DNA of 64,000 nt from Beggiatoa leptomitoformis (GTDB taxonomy: Bacteria > Pseudomonadota > Gammaproteobacteria > Beggiatoales > Beggiatoaceae). The position numbers were made by a program, and so were the translations under genes. The notes under the pieces are model-generated. The model did no database searches and had not been told where the DNA came from. It saw nothing but the letters and a program-made list of their open reading frames with translations. Below, one piece after another: positions 19,259 through 28,080 of the stretch. Within the stretch, counting starts at the first letter, position 1, and each line of letters opens with the position of its first letter. Location of the stretch: assembly GCF_001305575.3 (NCBI RefSeq), contig NZ_CP012373.2, positions 1,736,001-1,800,000 on the forward strand, read 5' to 3'.

Positions 19259-19741
19259 ATGCGTATTAAAACTGGGTTAGGGCAAGACAGCCATCGTTTT
19301 GTATTAGCCGACGAGCAAAAAACATTGTTATTGGGTGGGGTTGTTTTTCCTGATGAATTAGGATTAGCGGGTAATAGTGATGCTGACGTAGTGTTACATG
19401 CAATTACTAATGGTATTTCAGGCATCACAGGGGTTAATATTTTAGGAAAAATCAGTGATGACTTATGCTTACAACAAGGCATTACCGATAGCCGTGTATA
19501 TTTGCAAGAGGCATTAAAATATTTGCACGGTTGGCAAATTTGCCATATTTCCATTAGCATCGAGTGTCGAACCCCAAAAATAACGCCCCGTATTCCAGAA
19601 ATGAAACAACAGATTGCCGCATTATTACAAATAACAACGACTGACGTAGGGATTACAGCGACAACAGGCGAAGGACTAACCGATTTTGGGCGGGGTTTGG
19701 GCATTCAAGTATTTTGCATTGTAACGGCAATTCAAGCGTAG
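19259..19741 (+). CDS. ispF: 2-C-methyl-D-erythritol 2,4-cyclodiphosphate synthase (IspF), divergent type
   Basis: A 160-residue protein. GQDSHRF supplies the metal ligands Asp10 and His12, and DADVVLHAI supplies His47. ATTGEGLTDFGRGLGIQVF matches the IspF C-terminal signature. It cyclises CDP-ME-2-phosphate in the MEP isoprenoid route. It differs from the enterobacterial form: GHGFDVH becomes GLGQDSH, and the His of HSDxD is Asn39. No ispD is beside it. A GAGGG motif lies about 11 bases before the ATG. Confidence 0.85.
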   Translation: MRIKTGLGQDSHRFVLADEQKTLLLGGVVFPDELGLAGNSDADVVLHAITNGISGITGVNILGKISDDLCLQQGITDSRVYLQEALKYLHGWQICHISISIECRTPKITPRIPEMKQQIAALLQITTTDVGITATTGEGLTDFGRGLGIQVFCIVTAIQA

Positions 19742-19819
19742 CGTAAACGTTAGAAATAGCAGAGAATGACAAGGTAATTTGCTTTAATGCGTTTTTTTAG
19801 TGCTATAAAGCCGAATACC

Positions 19820-19834
19820 TCACCAAAAAAGTGC
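19820..19834 (+). promoter_or_regulatory. Candidate NtrC enhancer site upstream of urtA
   Basis: TCACC-N5-AGTGC matches the NtrC half-sites GCACC-N5-GGTGC at 8 of 10 positions. It is about 75-90 bases upstream of the -24 element, a normal enhancer distance for a sigma-54 promoter. Confidence 0.4.
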
Positions 19835-19907
19835 GTTATTATGCTGAATAATTTTAAGGACATAGAAAAAACTTAGTTAATTAAAACACTCAGATATTTT
19901 CGTATCG

Positions 19908-19923
19908 TGGCATAAGTATTGCC
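19908..19923 (+). promoter_or_regulatory. Sigma-54-type promoter of urtA
   Basis: TGGCATAAGTATTGCC has the invariant GG and GC of the -24/-12 elements with exactly 10 bases between them. It would start transcription near 19934, about 48 bases before the ATG. Confidence 0.65.
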
Positions 19924-19981
19924 CGTAACAAGTGCAGTCGATACCTATCGACGCATTCCTCTCGCTACAGGAGAAAACTAC

Positions 19982-21292
19982 ATGAAAAAAACCGTGCTAC
20001 ACGCCTTTAGCAAAACTGCATTACTCAGTTTAACCGCTGGTGCGACACTCCTTGCCAGCCAATTCACTCTCGCCGCTGACACTATCAAAGTCGGCATTCT
20101 GCACTCCCTTTCTGGCACAATGGCCATCAGTGAAACTTCGTTAAAAGACATGGCACTGATGACGATTGAAGAAATTAACAAGAAAGGGGGCGTTTTAGGC
20201 AAACAGCTAGAACCCGTTGTTGTCGACCCTGCATCTGACTGGCCTTTGTTTGCAGAAAAAGCCCGTGAATTGATTCAAAAAGAAAAAGTTGCTGTTGTGT
20301 TCGGTTGCTGGACATCTGTTTCACGTAAATCTGTATTACCTGTATTTGAAGAGTTAAATGGTTTGTTATTCTATCCTGTGCAGTATGAAGGGGAAGAATC
20401 TTCCTACAATGTGTTTTACACAGGTGCAGCTCCTAATCAACAAGCCATTCCAGCCGTTGAGTATTTAATGAGTGCTGATGGTGGTGGCGCGAAACGTTTT
20501 GTATTACTGGGGACTGACTACGTTTATCCGCGTACAACCAACAAAATTTTACGTGCCTTCCTTAATAAAAAAGGCATTACCGATACGGACATCATGGAAG
20601 AATATACCCCGTTCGGACATAGTGATTATCAAACCATCGTTGCCAAAATTAAAACCTTTGCGACAGGGAAACCCACTGCCGTTATTTCCACTATCAATGG
20701 TGACTCTAACGTTCCATTTTATAAAGAGTTGGGAAATCAAGGTTTAAAAGCAGAAGATGTGCCTGTTGTTGCATTCTCTGTGGGTGAAGAAGAATTACGC
20801 GGCATAGACACCAAACCGCTTGTAGGACACTTAGCGGCTTGGAACTACTTTATGTCTTTAGATACACCGCAAAACAAAGAGTTTATTGCTAAATGGCAAG
20901 CGTATGCCAAAGAGAAAAAATTAGCGGGTGCGGAAAGTCGTGTTACCAATGACCCAATGGAAGCCACTTATATCGGTATTAATATGTGGAAACAAGCGGT
21001 TGAGCAAGCGGGAACAACCGATGTTAATGCGGTACGTCAAGCATTAGGGTATCAAAAAGTTATATCTCCCTCTGGTTTTGAAGTACAAATGGATGCAAAA
21101 AATCACCATTTGCACAAACCTGTATTTATTGGGGAAATCACGGATAAAGGACAATTTAACGTTGTGTGGAAAACCGATGGTACAATCCGTGCGGATGCAT
21201 GGAGTCCCTACCTTCCTGATAGTGCAAAGAAAACTGCTGACTGGACCTATCCTTGGGTTTGCGGTAATTGCACTGCACCACGGTTTAAATAA
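19982..21292 (+). CDS. urtA: Urea ABC transporter substrate-binding protein UrtA
   Basis: A 436-residue periplasmic-binding protein of the Leu/Ile/Val family. A signal peptide (cleavage near FTLAA) precedes DTIKVGILHSLSGTMAISE, KQLEPVVVDPASDWP, VFGCWTSVSRKSVLPV and FYPVQYEGEESS, which are typical of UrtA. The ATG at 19982 has GGAG 8 bases upstream; the longer frame from 19919 lies in the leader. The urtBCDE permease and ATPase genes do not follow; a terminator does. So this gene is either an isolated copy or its partners lie elsewhere. A sigma-54-type promoter suggests nitrogen control. Confidence 0.9.
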   Translation: MKKTVLHAFSKTALLSLTAGATLLASQFTLAADTIKVGILHSLSGTMAISETSLKDMALMTIEEINKKGGVLGKQLEPVVVDPASDWPLFAEKARELIQKEKVAVVFGCWTSVSRKSVLPVFEELNGLLFYPVQYEGEESSYNVFYTGAAPNQQAIPAVEYLMSADGGGAKRFVLLGTDYVYPRTTNKILRAFLNKKGITDTDIMEEYTPFGHSDYQTIVAKIKTFATGKPTAVISTINGDSNVPFYKELGNQGLKAEDVPVVAFSVGEEELRGIDTKPLVGHLAAWNYFMSLDTPQNKEFIAKWQAYAKEKKLAGAESRVTNDPMEATYIGINMWKQAVEQAGTTDVNAVRQALGYQKVISPSGFEVQMDAKNHHLHKPVFIGEITDKGQFNVVWKTDGTIRADAWSPYLPDSAKKTADWTYPWVCGNCTAPRFK

Positions 21293-21314
21293 TTTATTGC
21301 CGTAATATTTAATT

Positions 21315-21350
21315 AAAAACCTGACAGATAAAGTTGTCAGGTTTTTTTTT
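21315..21350 (+). terminator. Rho-independent terminator of urtA
   Basis: A 9-bp stem (AACCTGACA at 21318-21326 with TGTCAGGTT at 21335-21343) is followed by an unbroken T run to 21350. It starts 23 bases after the urtA stop. Confidence 0.93.
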
Positions 21351-21357
21351 CGTTTTA

Positions 21358-21391
21358 AAAACCATCTGAATCAGGATTTTCAGAATTAAAT
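21358..21391 (+). repeat. Direct repeat CCATCTGAATCAG, copy 1
   Basis: The segment begins AAACCATCTGAATCAG and ends TTTCAGAATTAAAT. It recurs with two changes at 21745-21777, so the pair brackets both inverted-repeat elements. Related CTGAATC motifs occur elsewhere in the window. Confidence 0.7.
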
Positions 21392-21563
21392 CTATAGCTA
21401 ACGCACTTTAAAATAATTATTGTAGGGTGGAATAGGCGCAAGCCGTATTCCACAACAGTGCAAGCTTTCTGCATAAACTCAGCTATTTTTGGCGTTTTAT
21501 GGTGGAATACGCTACGCTATTCCACCCTACATTAAGCTGCTTTTTAAGTTGCGTTAGCTATAG
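21392..21563. repeat. MITE-like element with nested inverted repeats
   Basis: The 22-base ends (21392-21413 and 21542-21563) are inverted copies with two mismatches, starting CTATAGCTAACGCA. Inside, TGTAGGGTGGAATAG (21421-21435) is perfectly inverted at 21517-21531. The element is 172 bases long and non-coding, compatible with a non-autonomous mobile repeat or a large RNA hairpin. Confidence 0.65.
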
Positions 21564-21624
21564 TAACCGTATTTTAAAAAGAGAATAAGAAATGACCTAT
21601 TCAACAGATTTCCGTAAAAAAGTA

Positions 21625-21746
21625 TTGCTCGTTACCAAGCTCTGCTTGGCGGGTACTTGAACGCCCCACGCTTAATAAGCCCGCTTGTACTCGGCAAGCG
21701 GAGCTTGCAAGGCAGGCATTACCAAGCAGAGCTTGGTAACGAGCAA
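21625..21746. repeat. Palindromic element with perfect 25-bp terminal inverted repeats
   Basis: The arms 21625-21649 and 21722-21746 are perfect inverted copies (TTGCTCGTTACCAAGC at the outer end). The 72-base centre holds further short GCTTG/CAAGC repeats. It is non-coding. Confidence 0.7.
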
Positions 21747-21777
21747 ACCATCTGAATCAGAACTTTCAGAATTAAAT
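21745..21777 (+). repeat. Direct repeat CCATCTGAATCAG, copy 2
   Basis: Second copy of the segment at 21358-21391, overlapping the last bases of the preceding palindromic element. Confidence 0.7.
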
Positions 21778-21895
21778 AATAATGAAAGACAATAAACTTC
21801 ATGCACAAAATAATATGGATAACACTGCTTCCAGCCGTATTGCAGCCGTATTGTTCATACAGATTGATTCAGCAGATAAATAATCGTTATTGCAT

Positions 21896-23059
21896 TTACT
21901 TCAATAATGCGACCGCTTCCCGCAACCGATTCAATCCCATTACCAACTGTTCACGGGGACAGCCAAAATTAATCCGAACAAACCCTTTTCCACCTGCACC
22001 AAAGGTTGCGCCATCATTAAATGCAACTTTTGCATGGCTTAGGAAAAATTGAAAAGGGTCTTCTATGGGTAACGCACGACAATCCAACCAACCTAAAAAG
22101 GTTGCTTCAGGCGCAGTTAAATTGATATTGGGCAAATATTGCGTTGCAAAGTAGCTGATAAAACGGCTGTTATGGCTTAAATAGGCTAATAAATCTTCTA
22201 GCCAAGATTCGCCGTGTTGATAGGCGGCGATACTTGCCGTAATGCCTAAAATATTCACTTCAGGCACAATGCCTTGCATTGCACGTTTAAACTGTTGGCG
22301 CAGTTGTGGATTTTGAATAACCGCAAAGCTACAGCCTAACCCAGCAATATTAAAGGTTTTACTCGCCGCCATAAAAGTAATGCACTGCTCGGCTATCGCA
22401 GGGGACAGTGAGGCAAGCGGGGTGTGAGTGCGCCCATCTAGCAATAAATCACAATGAATTTCGTCTGAGCAAATAACAAGCTTGTTTTCTAAACAAATTT
22501 CTGCCAATTGGGTCAATTCTTCAGGTGTAAACAGTCGCCCAACAGGATTATGTGGATGACAAAGTAAAAACAAGCGTGTACGCGGTGTAATGGCTTGCTT
22601 TAGTGCATCGTAGTCTATTGTATAATTTAAAAATTGTTTTGTTTGACTGGCTTGTAACGCAACCGTTTGTAATTCACGTTGTTGATTAGTAGGTGCGGAT
22701 AAAAATGGCGGATAAACAGGGGTTTGTGTTAATACGGCATCGCCGACCTCACCAATAGCACGACAAACAATATTCAGCCCGCTGACTAAGCCCGGTAATA
22801 AGATGATTTCTTCAGGGCTTACTTGCCAGTTGTACAAACGTGCTAATCGTTCAATGATTACCGTTAATAACGTTTGGGATTCTGCCCCATAGCCAAAAAC
22901 ACCATGTGCAACACGTTGTTGTAGGGCATTTAAAACAGGTTCAGGCGAGGGGAAATCCATGTCGGCAACCCACATCGGCAATATGTCTGCACCATATTTT
23001 TGCCATTTAATACTGTCCGTGTGTTGGCGATTTACCACATTATCAAACGGTGAAGACAT
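21896..23059 (-). CDS. PatB/MalY-type cystathionine beta-lyase (PLP aminotransferase fold)
   Basis: A 387-residue fold-type I PLP enzyme. The N-terminus ILPMWVADMDFPSP is diagnostic of the MalY/PatB group. HNPVGR follows, then CSDEIHCDLLL and the PLP lysine in AASKTFNIAGLG. It cleaves C-S bonds of cystathionine or cysteine, releasing homocysteine or sulfide. The ATG at 23059 has GGAG 8 bases upstream, lying inside the end of the preceding gene; the longer frame to 23116 would overlap that gene. It is co-directional with the TPR-sulfotransferase gene and probably coupled to it. Confidence 0.9.
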   Translation of the reverse strand: MSSPFDNVVNRQHTDSIKWQKYGADILPMWVADMDFPSPEPVLNALQQRVAHGVFGYGAESQTLLTVIIERLARLYNWQVSPEEIILLPGLVSGLNIVCRAIGEVGDAVLTQTPVYPPFLSAPTNQQRELQTVALQASQTKQFLNYTIDYDALKQAITPRTRLFLLCHPHNPVGRLFTPEELTQLAEICLENKLVICSDEIHCDLLLDGRTHTPLASLSPAIAEQCITFMAASKTFNIAGLGCSFAVIQNPQLRQQFKRAMQGIVPEVNILGITASIAAYQHGESWLEDLLAYLSHNSRFISYFATQYLPNINLTAPEATFLGWLDCRALPIEDPFQFFLSHAKVAFNDGATFGAGGKGFVRINFGCPREQLVMGLNRLREAVALLK

Positions 23060-23064
23060 GCGTA

Positions 23065-24738
23065 TTACTCCAAAATTTTCTTTATATCGGTTAAATATGC
23101 TTCGTAGTGTTTCCAACGCGCCATCGAGCTTTTATACACAGGTTGCCTGACTTGCCAATGGCTTGCTGTGCGCACGGTGCGGGCGGTTTGGTGATAGTGC
23201 AAACAACGTTCATCCCATTCTATGCCACATGCTGCAATGAGTTGACGACTAATATCTTCTTGATTTACCAGTAGTTCTTCGTAACAAACTGTATGAATTT
23301 TTACGGGTAAAACTGTTTGCCAGTGTGCCATTAGTCGTTGATAGTCACGATAATAATGGGCAATATTATTTAAATTGTATGCGTAAGGATGATTTTGACT
23401 AAAGCGTTGAAAATAAATAGATAAGCAGGTATCTAGTGGTTCACGTTGACAATGAATAATTATCGCATTGGGAAATAAACGGGCAATCAAGCCTAAATAG
23501 AGAAAATTCGCGGGTAATTTATCGGTGACTTTCCGCGCATCTGGTTTATAGGCTTGTAATTGTTGTAAAAGTTTGTCCGCAAGGGGCCGCAAAACGTCGG
23601 CAGTCAACGCGGAGACGCAGGCGGGAAAAGGTGTATTTACCTTTAAAATATTCGGTAATTGTTGTGCAAGCTGTGGTAAATAATTGAGTTCTCCCGCGCC
23701 ATAGACTTGTGGATGGCTGGCGAGAATTTGTTCAACTAAACTTGTTCCTGAGCGCATCATGCCAACGATAAATATTGGCGTAGTGCTGGGATTACCTGTT
23801 GCAGGTTGTTGAAAAAAATCGGCATTAAATAGCTGAATAATTTCATCTATCCACGCACTATGTGCTTGGTAATCAAAAACGACGGATTGCTGTTTTATCG
23901 CATTACTGTGTTGATAATGCTGAAAGGCTTGTTCAAATTGGTTTAAATCGTCGTAAATTTTGCCCAACGCGCTGTGCAAATACATGCGTGAGTTATCATC
24001 TAATTTGCTATTTTCTAGCAATTTTTCAATCGCTTGAATATCCGATTGGTCGGCAATGCTAAACTTTTTCGCCCGCGCTAAATTTTCATAGGCACGTGCA
24101 TAGTTTGGTGCAATTTGTAGTGCTTGTCGGTAACAATCGATTGCAGCGGGATTGTCGCCCATATCCATGTAAGCAATGCCTAAATTATTCCACGCATCAG
24201 CATAATCTGGTTGATATTGCAAGGCTTTTTTATAGCAATCTATGGCTTCCGCGCTATGGTTATATCGCCAGTCTTCTAGCAAACAAGTCCCTAATTGATT
24301 CCATACGTCTGCGTCTGTTGGCGCGAGTTTAACGGCTTGGCGAAAACAGTGAATTGCACTGTCATGCTCATCTTGCGCATCAAGCAATTTTCCTAAATTA
24401 CACAAGGCATTCAAATGCGTCGGTTTGTGCAATAAGGCTTTGCGATATGCCGTCATCGCACTGTTAATATCACCTTGTGCATTGAATAAATTGCCTAAGT
24501 TGTTGTGATACGTCGCTTCATCAGGTTTAAGGGCGATGGTTTTTTTTAGTAATTTAATCGCCTCGGCTGTTTGTCCTTGTTGATGTTTTAATAGTCCAAG
24601 TGCGTGCAATGTTTCTGGCTGTTGTGGGGCGAGTTTTAACGCGAGCCGAAAAAGTTTTTCTGCTTGGGTTAGTTGCCCTTCCCGTTGATGTTCTAAGGCA
24701 CTATTTAATAGTTTTACCAGTTGTTTAGCGGATTTCAT
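23065..24738 (-). CDS. TPR-sulfotransferase fusion protein
   Basis: A 557-residue two-domain protein. Residues about 5-235 are roughly six to seven tetratricopeptide repeats (ALGLLKHQQGQTAEAIKLLKK, NNLGNLFNAQGD and others). From about residue 285 a sulfotransferase domain begins with a PAPS-binding P-loop-like VGMMRSGTSLVEQILASHP, followed by TDKLPANFLYLG. It should transfer sulfate from PAPS to a peptide, lipid or glycan; the TPRs would hold the acceptor. No signal peptide is seen. The start lies 3 bases after the MBL hydrolase stop, which suggests an operon. Confidence 0.85.
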   Translation of the reverse strand: MKSAKQLVKLLNSALEHQREGQLTQAEKLFRLALKLAPQQPETLHALGLLKHQQGQTAEAIKLLKKTIALKPDEATYHNNLGNLFNAQGDINSAMTAYRKALLHKPTHLNALCNLGKLLDAQDEHDSAIHCFRQAVKLAPTDADVWNQLGTCLLEDWRYNHSAEAIDCYKKALQYQPDYADAWNNLGIAYMDMGDNPAAIDCYRQALQIAPNYARAYENLARAKKFSIADQSDIQAIEKLLENSKLDDNSRMYLHSALGKIYDDLNQFEQAFQHYQHSNAIKQQSVVFDYQAHSAWIDEIIQLFNADFFQQPATGNPSTTPIFIVGMMRSGTSLVEQILASHPQVYGAGELNYLPQLAQQLPNILKVNTPFPACVSALTADVLRPLADKLLQQLQAYKPDARKVTDKLPANFLYLGLIARLFPNAIIIHCQREPLDTCLSIYFQRFSQNHPYAYNLNNIAHYYRDYQRLMAHWQTVLPVKIHTVCYEELLVNQEDISRQLIAACGIEWDERCLHYHQTARTVRTASHWQVRQPVYKSSMARWKHYEAYLTDIKKILE

Positions 24739-24741
24739 AAG

Positions 24742-25386
24742 TTATAGTAAATGTTCATCAACAAAGGGATTGGTGCGACGTTCTTCACCGATGGTTGAAT
24801 TTTCTCCATGTCCCGGGATAAAAGTAACGGCATCGCCTAACGTCCATAATTGCGATTTAATAGAGCTAATCAATGTTTTATGATTTCCTTGCGGAAAATC
24901 TGTTCGTCCGACAGAGCCTTTAAATAATACGTCACCGACAAGCACTAAACGGCTTTCGGCATTAAAAAAGACAATGTGTCCGGGTGTGTGTCCGGGGCAA
25001 TGGCGTACTTCTAGGGTAATTTCGCCAAAATTGATGGTATCACCTGCAATGAGCCAGCGTTGTGGGAGAAAAGGTTCATGCGGTGGAAAACCAAAAGCGC
25101 GACTTTGTTCAAAGAGGGCATCTAGCCAAAATTTATCGGCTTTATGTGGTCCAATAATGGGTATTTCTAATTGTTTGGCTAATTCGACAGAACCGCCAAC
25201 ATGGTCTAAATGTCCATGCGTTAATAAGATTCCTTTGAGAGTAACCCCTTGTTTTTGTACAGCGGATAAAATCCGCGCAACATCGCCACCGGGGTCCACA
25301 ACCATTCCTTCTTTTGTTTTATCACACCATAGTAAAGTACAGTTTTGTAAATAAGGGGTTACGGAAATAATAACGTATTGCAACAT
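24742..25386 (-). CDS. MBL-fold metallohydrolase (glyoxalase II-like, YcbL type)
   Basis: A 214-residue single-domain metallo-beta-lactamase-fold hydrolase. The metal-binding motif THGHLDH (His57, His59, Asp61, His62) is followed by CPGHTPGH and VLVGDVLFKGSVGRTDF, and FIPGHGENSTIGEER ends the site. It resembles YcbL, a short glyoxalase II-like thioesterase lacking the C-terminal helical domain. Substrate is probably a glutathione or similar thioester. It heads a group with the TPR-sulfotransferase and PatB-type genes. Confidence 0.9.
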   Translation of the reverse strand: MLQYVIISVTPYLQNCTLLWCDKTKEGMVVDPGGDVARILSAVQKQGVTLKGILLTHGHLDHVGGSVELAKQLEIPIIGPHKADKFWLDALFEQSRAFGFPPHEPFLPQRWLIAGDTINFGEITLEVRHCPGHTPGHIVFFNAESRLVLVGDVLFKGSVGRTDFPQGNHKTLISSIKSQLWTLGDAVTFIPGHGENSTIGEERRTNPFVDEHLL

Positions 25387-25886
25387 GGATAAAATCTCTC
25401 CGTGTTATTTGAGTGGAAAAACAAGATTGATGGCTTGTGCAGTATGACATGCTTTTTTACGGTGGGATTATTTGGATTTATTCTCGACCAATGCTATTTA
25501 CTAGAATATATGGGTAATACAGTGTAGTAGCAACGTAATATTGTAAACGGTTTGTGCAATTTAGTTATTTCTTTTGGTGGTGCTAAAGTTATTTACTTGA
25601 TGAGAAGCTGTCTGAATCGGGATTCTCAGGATTAGCAGATAAGCTGTATTATCAACACTATCACGTTTATATCGGCTAACGCTGAAAATCCTAATTTAAC
25701 CTGAGTTCGGGATAAGAAATTCTCGTTCCCACGCTCCAGCGTGGGAACGAGATAAACCAATTAAATTTATTAATTTTTCCCTATTTCTTATCCCGAACTC
25801 AGATTAATTTAGACAACGATTGTGTTTATCCTTTTCTATTTAGCACGGTCCTTTTTATGACCATTGCGAACTTAACTAATGTTGTT
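25387..25886. other. Intergenic region between the MBL hydrolase and pqqE
   Basis: These 500 bases hold a CTGAATC-type repeat (25609-25637), the palindromic element at 25693-25811 and no credible coding frame. Confidence 0.6.
25693..25811. repeat. MITE-like palindromic element with internal hairpin
   Basis: Perfect 20-bp inverted arms (CTGAGTTCGGGATAAGAAAT at 25701-25720 and its complement at 25783-25802) extend imperfectly outward by about 8 bases. Inside is a second strong hairpin, CTCGTTCCCACGCT paired with AGCGTGGGAACGAG (about 25722-25751). It is non-coding and lies downstream of pqqE. Confidence 0.75.
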
Positions 25887-27014
25887 CTAGCCTGTTTTGC
25901 TCAGTTCTCGCGAGTTGCGTGGATTGCGAAATACTATCGGCGCGGTTTGGCTGTCTATTTGTGTGCGTGATGCGATGACTTGCATGATTTTTTCATGTTG
26001 TGGGGATAAGCTGCACACTGGGTCGGTATTGGTTGGGTCGCCTGTAAATAAATAGGCTTGACAACGGCATCCGCCAAAATCTTTGCCTTTTTCGGGGCAG
26101 GAGCGACAGGGTTCTTGCATCCAATCATCCCCACGAAAACGGTTGAATGCAGGCGATTCATTCCAAATCCAATCAACGCTATGTTCCCGCACGTTTGGAA
26201 AGGTTAAATTGGGCAGTTGTCGCGCTGCATGGCAGGGTAAGGCTAAGCCGTCGGGTGTAATAGTGAGGAACACTGCACCCCAGCCGTTCATACAGGGTTT
26301 GGGTCGTTTTTCGTAATAGTCAGGGACTACGTAATAAAGTTTCATTTTGCCTTTGAGTTTGGCTTGATACTCGTGGGCGATTGCTTCGGCAGTTTGCAGT
26401 TGTTCTAGTGTGGGTAATAGGTAGTCACGATTAACCCACGCCCAACCGTAATATTGTGTTGTCGCAAGCTCTACGTAATCTGCTTGTAATTCTACAGCAA
26501 GTTGAATGACTTGTTCAATCTGTTCAATATTTTGTCGGTGTAAGACGAAACAAAGCACCATTGGGTAGCCGTTTTTTTTCACTTCTCGCGCCATAGCAAG
26601 TTTGTGTTGAAACGCATCAGTACCTGCAATAAAGTCATTCAGTTCTTCAGAACTTGCTTGAAAACTGACTTGAATGTGGTCTAACCCTGCTTCTTTAAAG
26701 GCTTTTACCCGTTCAGCATTCATGCCAACGCCTGAGGTTATCAGGTTGGTGTAGTAGCCCATAGCACGTGCTTCTCGAATCAGAATTTCTAAGTCTTGAC
26801 GAACGAGGGGTTCACCGCCAGAAAATCCTAGTTGGGTTGCACCCATTGCACGTGCTTCTCGAAACACTTTTAACCATTCTTCGGTGTTTAATTCATTTTT
26901 TGTTTTGGCAAAATCCAATGGATTAGAGCAGTACGGACATTGTAAAGGACAGGCATAAGTCAGTTCTGCGAGTAACCATAGGGGTTTTGAGTTATTTGAT
27001 GCTAATCCAGCCAT
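25887..27014 (-). CDS. pqqE: PQQ biosynthesis radical-SAM protein PqqE
   Basis: A 375-residue SPASM radical-SAM protein. The SAM cluster motif is Cys22-x3-Cys26-x2-Cys29 (CPLQCPYC), with GGEPLVR and the C-terminal auxiliary-cluster cysteines [16 protein letters not shown]. It joins the Glu and Tyr side chains of the peptide PqqA while bound to PqqD. The start overlaps the end of pqqD by 23 bases. The gene is full length and last in the pqqCDE run. Confidence 0.95.
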   Translation of the reverse strand: MAGLASNNSKPLWLLAELTYACPLQCPYCSNPLDFAKTKNELNTEEWLKVFREARAMGATQLGFSGGEPLVRQDLEILIREARAMGYYTNLITSGVGMNAERVKAFKEAGLDHIQVSFQASSEELNDFIAGTDAFQHKLAMAREVKKNGYPMVLCFVLHRQNIEQIEQVIQLAVELQADYVELATTQYYGWAWVNRDYLLPTLEQLQTAEAIAHEYQAKLKGKMKLYYVVPDYYEKRPKPCMNGWGAVFLTITPDGLALPCHAARQLPNLTFPNVREHSVDWIWNESPAFNRFRGDDWMQEPCRSCPEKGKDFGGCRCQAYLFTGDPTNTDPVCSLSPQHEKIMQVIASRTQIDSQTAPIVFRNPRNSRELSKTG

Positions 27015-27267
27015 GTTCTTGTGCTGCCTCTAAAAAATCGCTAACATCTGCCGCAATCGCGTTGCCACCTTCGGGGAAGGTGTTTTGTAAATCGCGCACG
27101 ATGTCTGTTACACAGCGTTGTCCGTCACATCGCCGTAAGATTTCGCCCGCTGTCGGATTAAGTTGTACCATGCCTTCGGGGTAGAGAATCACAAAGCATT
27201 GTTGTGCTTCTTCCCATTGAAAGCGGTGTAAGGGGGCGATGTTGATGATGTGGTGGTTCTCAATCAT
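26992..27267 (-). CDS. pqqD: PQQ biosynthesis peptide chaperone PqqD
   Basis: A 91-residue protein with the PqqD core [35 protein letters not shown] in shortened form: [18 protein letters not shown], then LNPTAGEIL. It binds PqqA and presents it to PqqE. Its ATG overlaps the pqqC stop by 4 bases. Confidence 0.93.
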   Translation of the reverse strand: MIENHHIINIAPLHRFQWEEAQQCFVILYPEGMVQLNPTAGEILRRCDGQRCVTDIVRDLQNTFPEGGNAIAADVSDFLEAAQEHGWISIK

Positions 27268-28004
27268 GGTTGTGTTGGGATGTTGAAATAGGGGGGCATG
27301 TCAGCAACGTAGGCAAGGTGCATTGCATCGAGCATTGTCCATAGTACGTCTAGTTTAAATTGGAGAATGGTTAGTGCGCGTTCTTGCTGTTCGCGGGTGG
27401 TGAAGTAGTCTAGGGTGACTTTTAGACCTTGTTCTACGTCGCGGCGTGCTTCGGTTAAACGCTTGCGAAAATAGAAGTAGCCTTCTTTATCTATCCAGTT
27501 GTAATACTGGGGCCAATTATCTAGGCGTTTTTGGTGAATTTCTGGGGCGAATAGTTCGGTTAGGGAAGAGCAAACGGCTTCTTGCCATGGGGCGCGACGG
27601 GCAAAATTAACATAGGCATCAACAGCAAAGCGTACACCGGGTAATACGTATTTGAGCGAGGTAATGTCATCGCGTTTCATGCCGCAGGCTTCGCCTAATC
27701 GTATCCATGCTTCAATTCCACCTTCGCTGTCGCCTTGTCCATCATGGTCAAGTATGCGTTGTACCCAACCGCGCCGAATTTCACGGTCAGGACAGTTTGC
27801 CATGACATTGGCATCTTTAACAGGGATGCTGATTTGGTAATAAAAACGGTTGGCAACCCAGCCTTGTACTTGTTCTTTAGTACATTTTCCACTGTTCATT
27901 GCAATGTGGAAGGGGTGGTGGATGTGGTAATACGCGCCTTTCGCGCGGAGTTTTTCGGTAAAGGCTTCTTTGCTCCACGGTAAGCGGTCTTCAATTTGTG
28001 ACAT
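27264..28004 (-). CDS. pqqC: Pyrroloquinoline-quinone synthase PqqC
   Basis: A 246-residue all-helical oxidase of the TenA/HO fold. Typical segments are [58 protein letters not shown] and [15 protein letters not shown]. It carries out the last ring closure and oxidation of PQQ. It is the first recognised pqq gene of the run; pqqA and pqqB are not upstream. Confidence 0.95.
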   Translation of the reverse strand: MSQIEDRLPWSKEAFTEKLRAKGAYYHIHHPFHIAMNSGKCTKEQVQGWVANRFYYQISIPVKDANVMANCPDREIRRGWVQRILDHDGQGDSEGGIEAWIRLGEACGMKRDDITSLKYVLPGVRFAVDAYVNFARRAPWQEAVCSSLTELFAPEIHQKRLDNWPQYYNWIDKEGYFYFRKRLTEARRDVEQGLKVTLDYFTTREQQERALTILQFKLDVLWTMLDAMHLAYVADMPPYFNIPTQP

Positions 28005-28080
28005 CGTGAGTTCCTTTGGGGTTAAAAATGATGTATTGCGGGCATTGTGCGAATAAGCTCGTATCTGCTGTTATTGGGGA

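Larger units (their letters stand above)
21293..21895. other. Repeat-rich intergenic region
   Basis: These 603 bases carry the urtA terminator, two palindromic elements (21392-21563 and 21625-21746) and two copies of a roughly 33-base motif that flank them. No coding frame is convincing. Confidence 0.7.

Noticed and set aside
28005-28080. Possible pqqA upstream of pqqC
   Set aside because: The 76 bases on the coding strand contain no peptide with the Glu-x3-Tyr motif.
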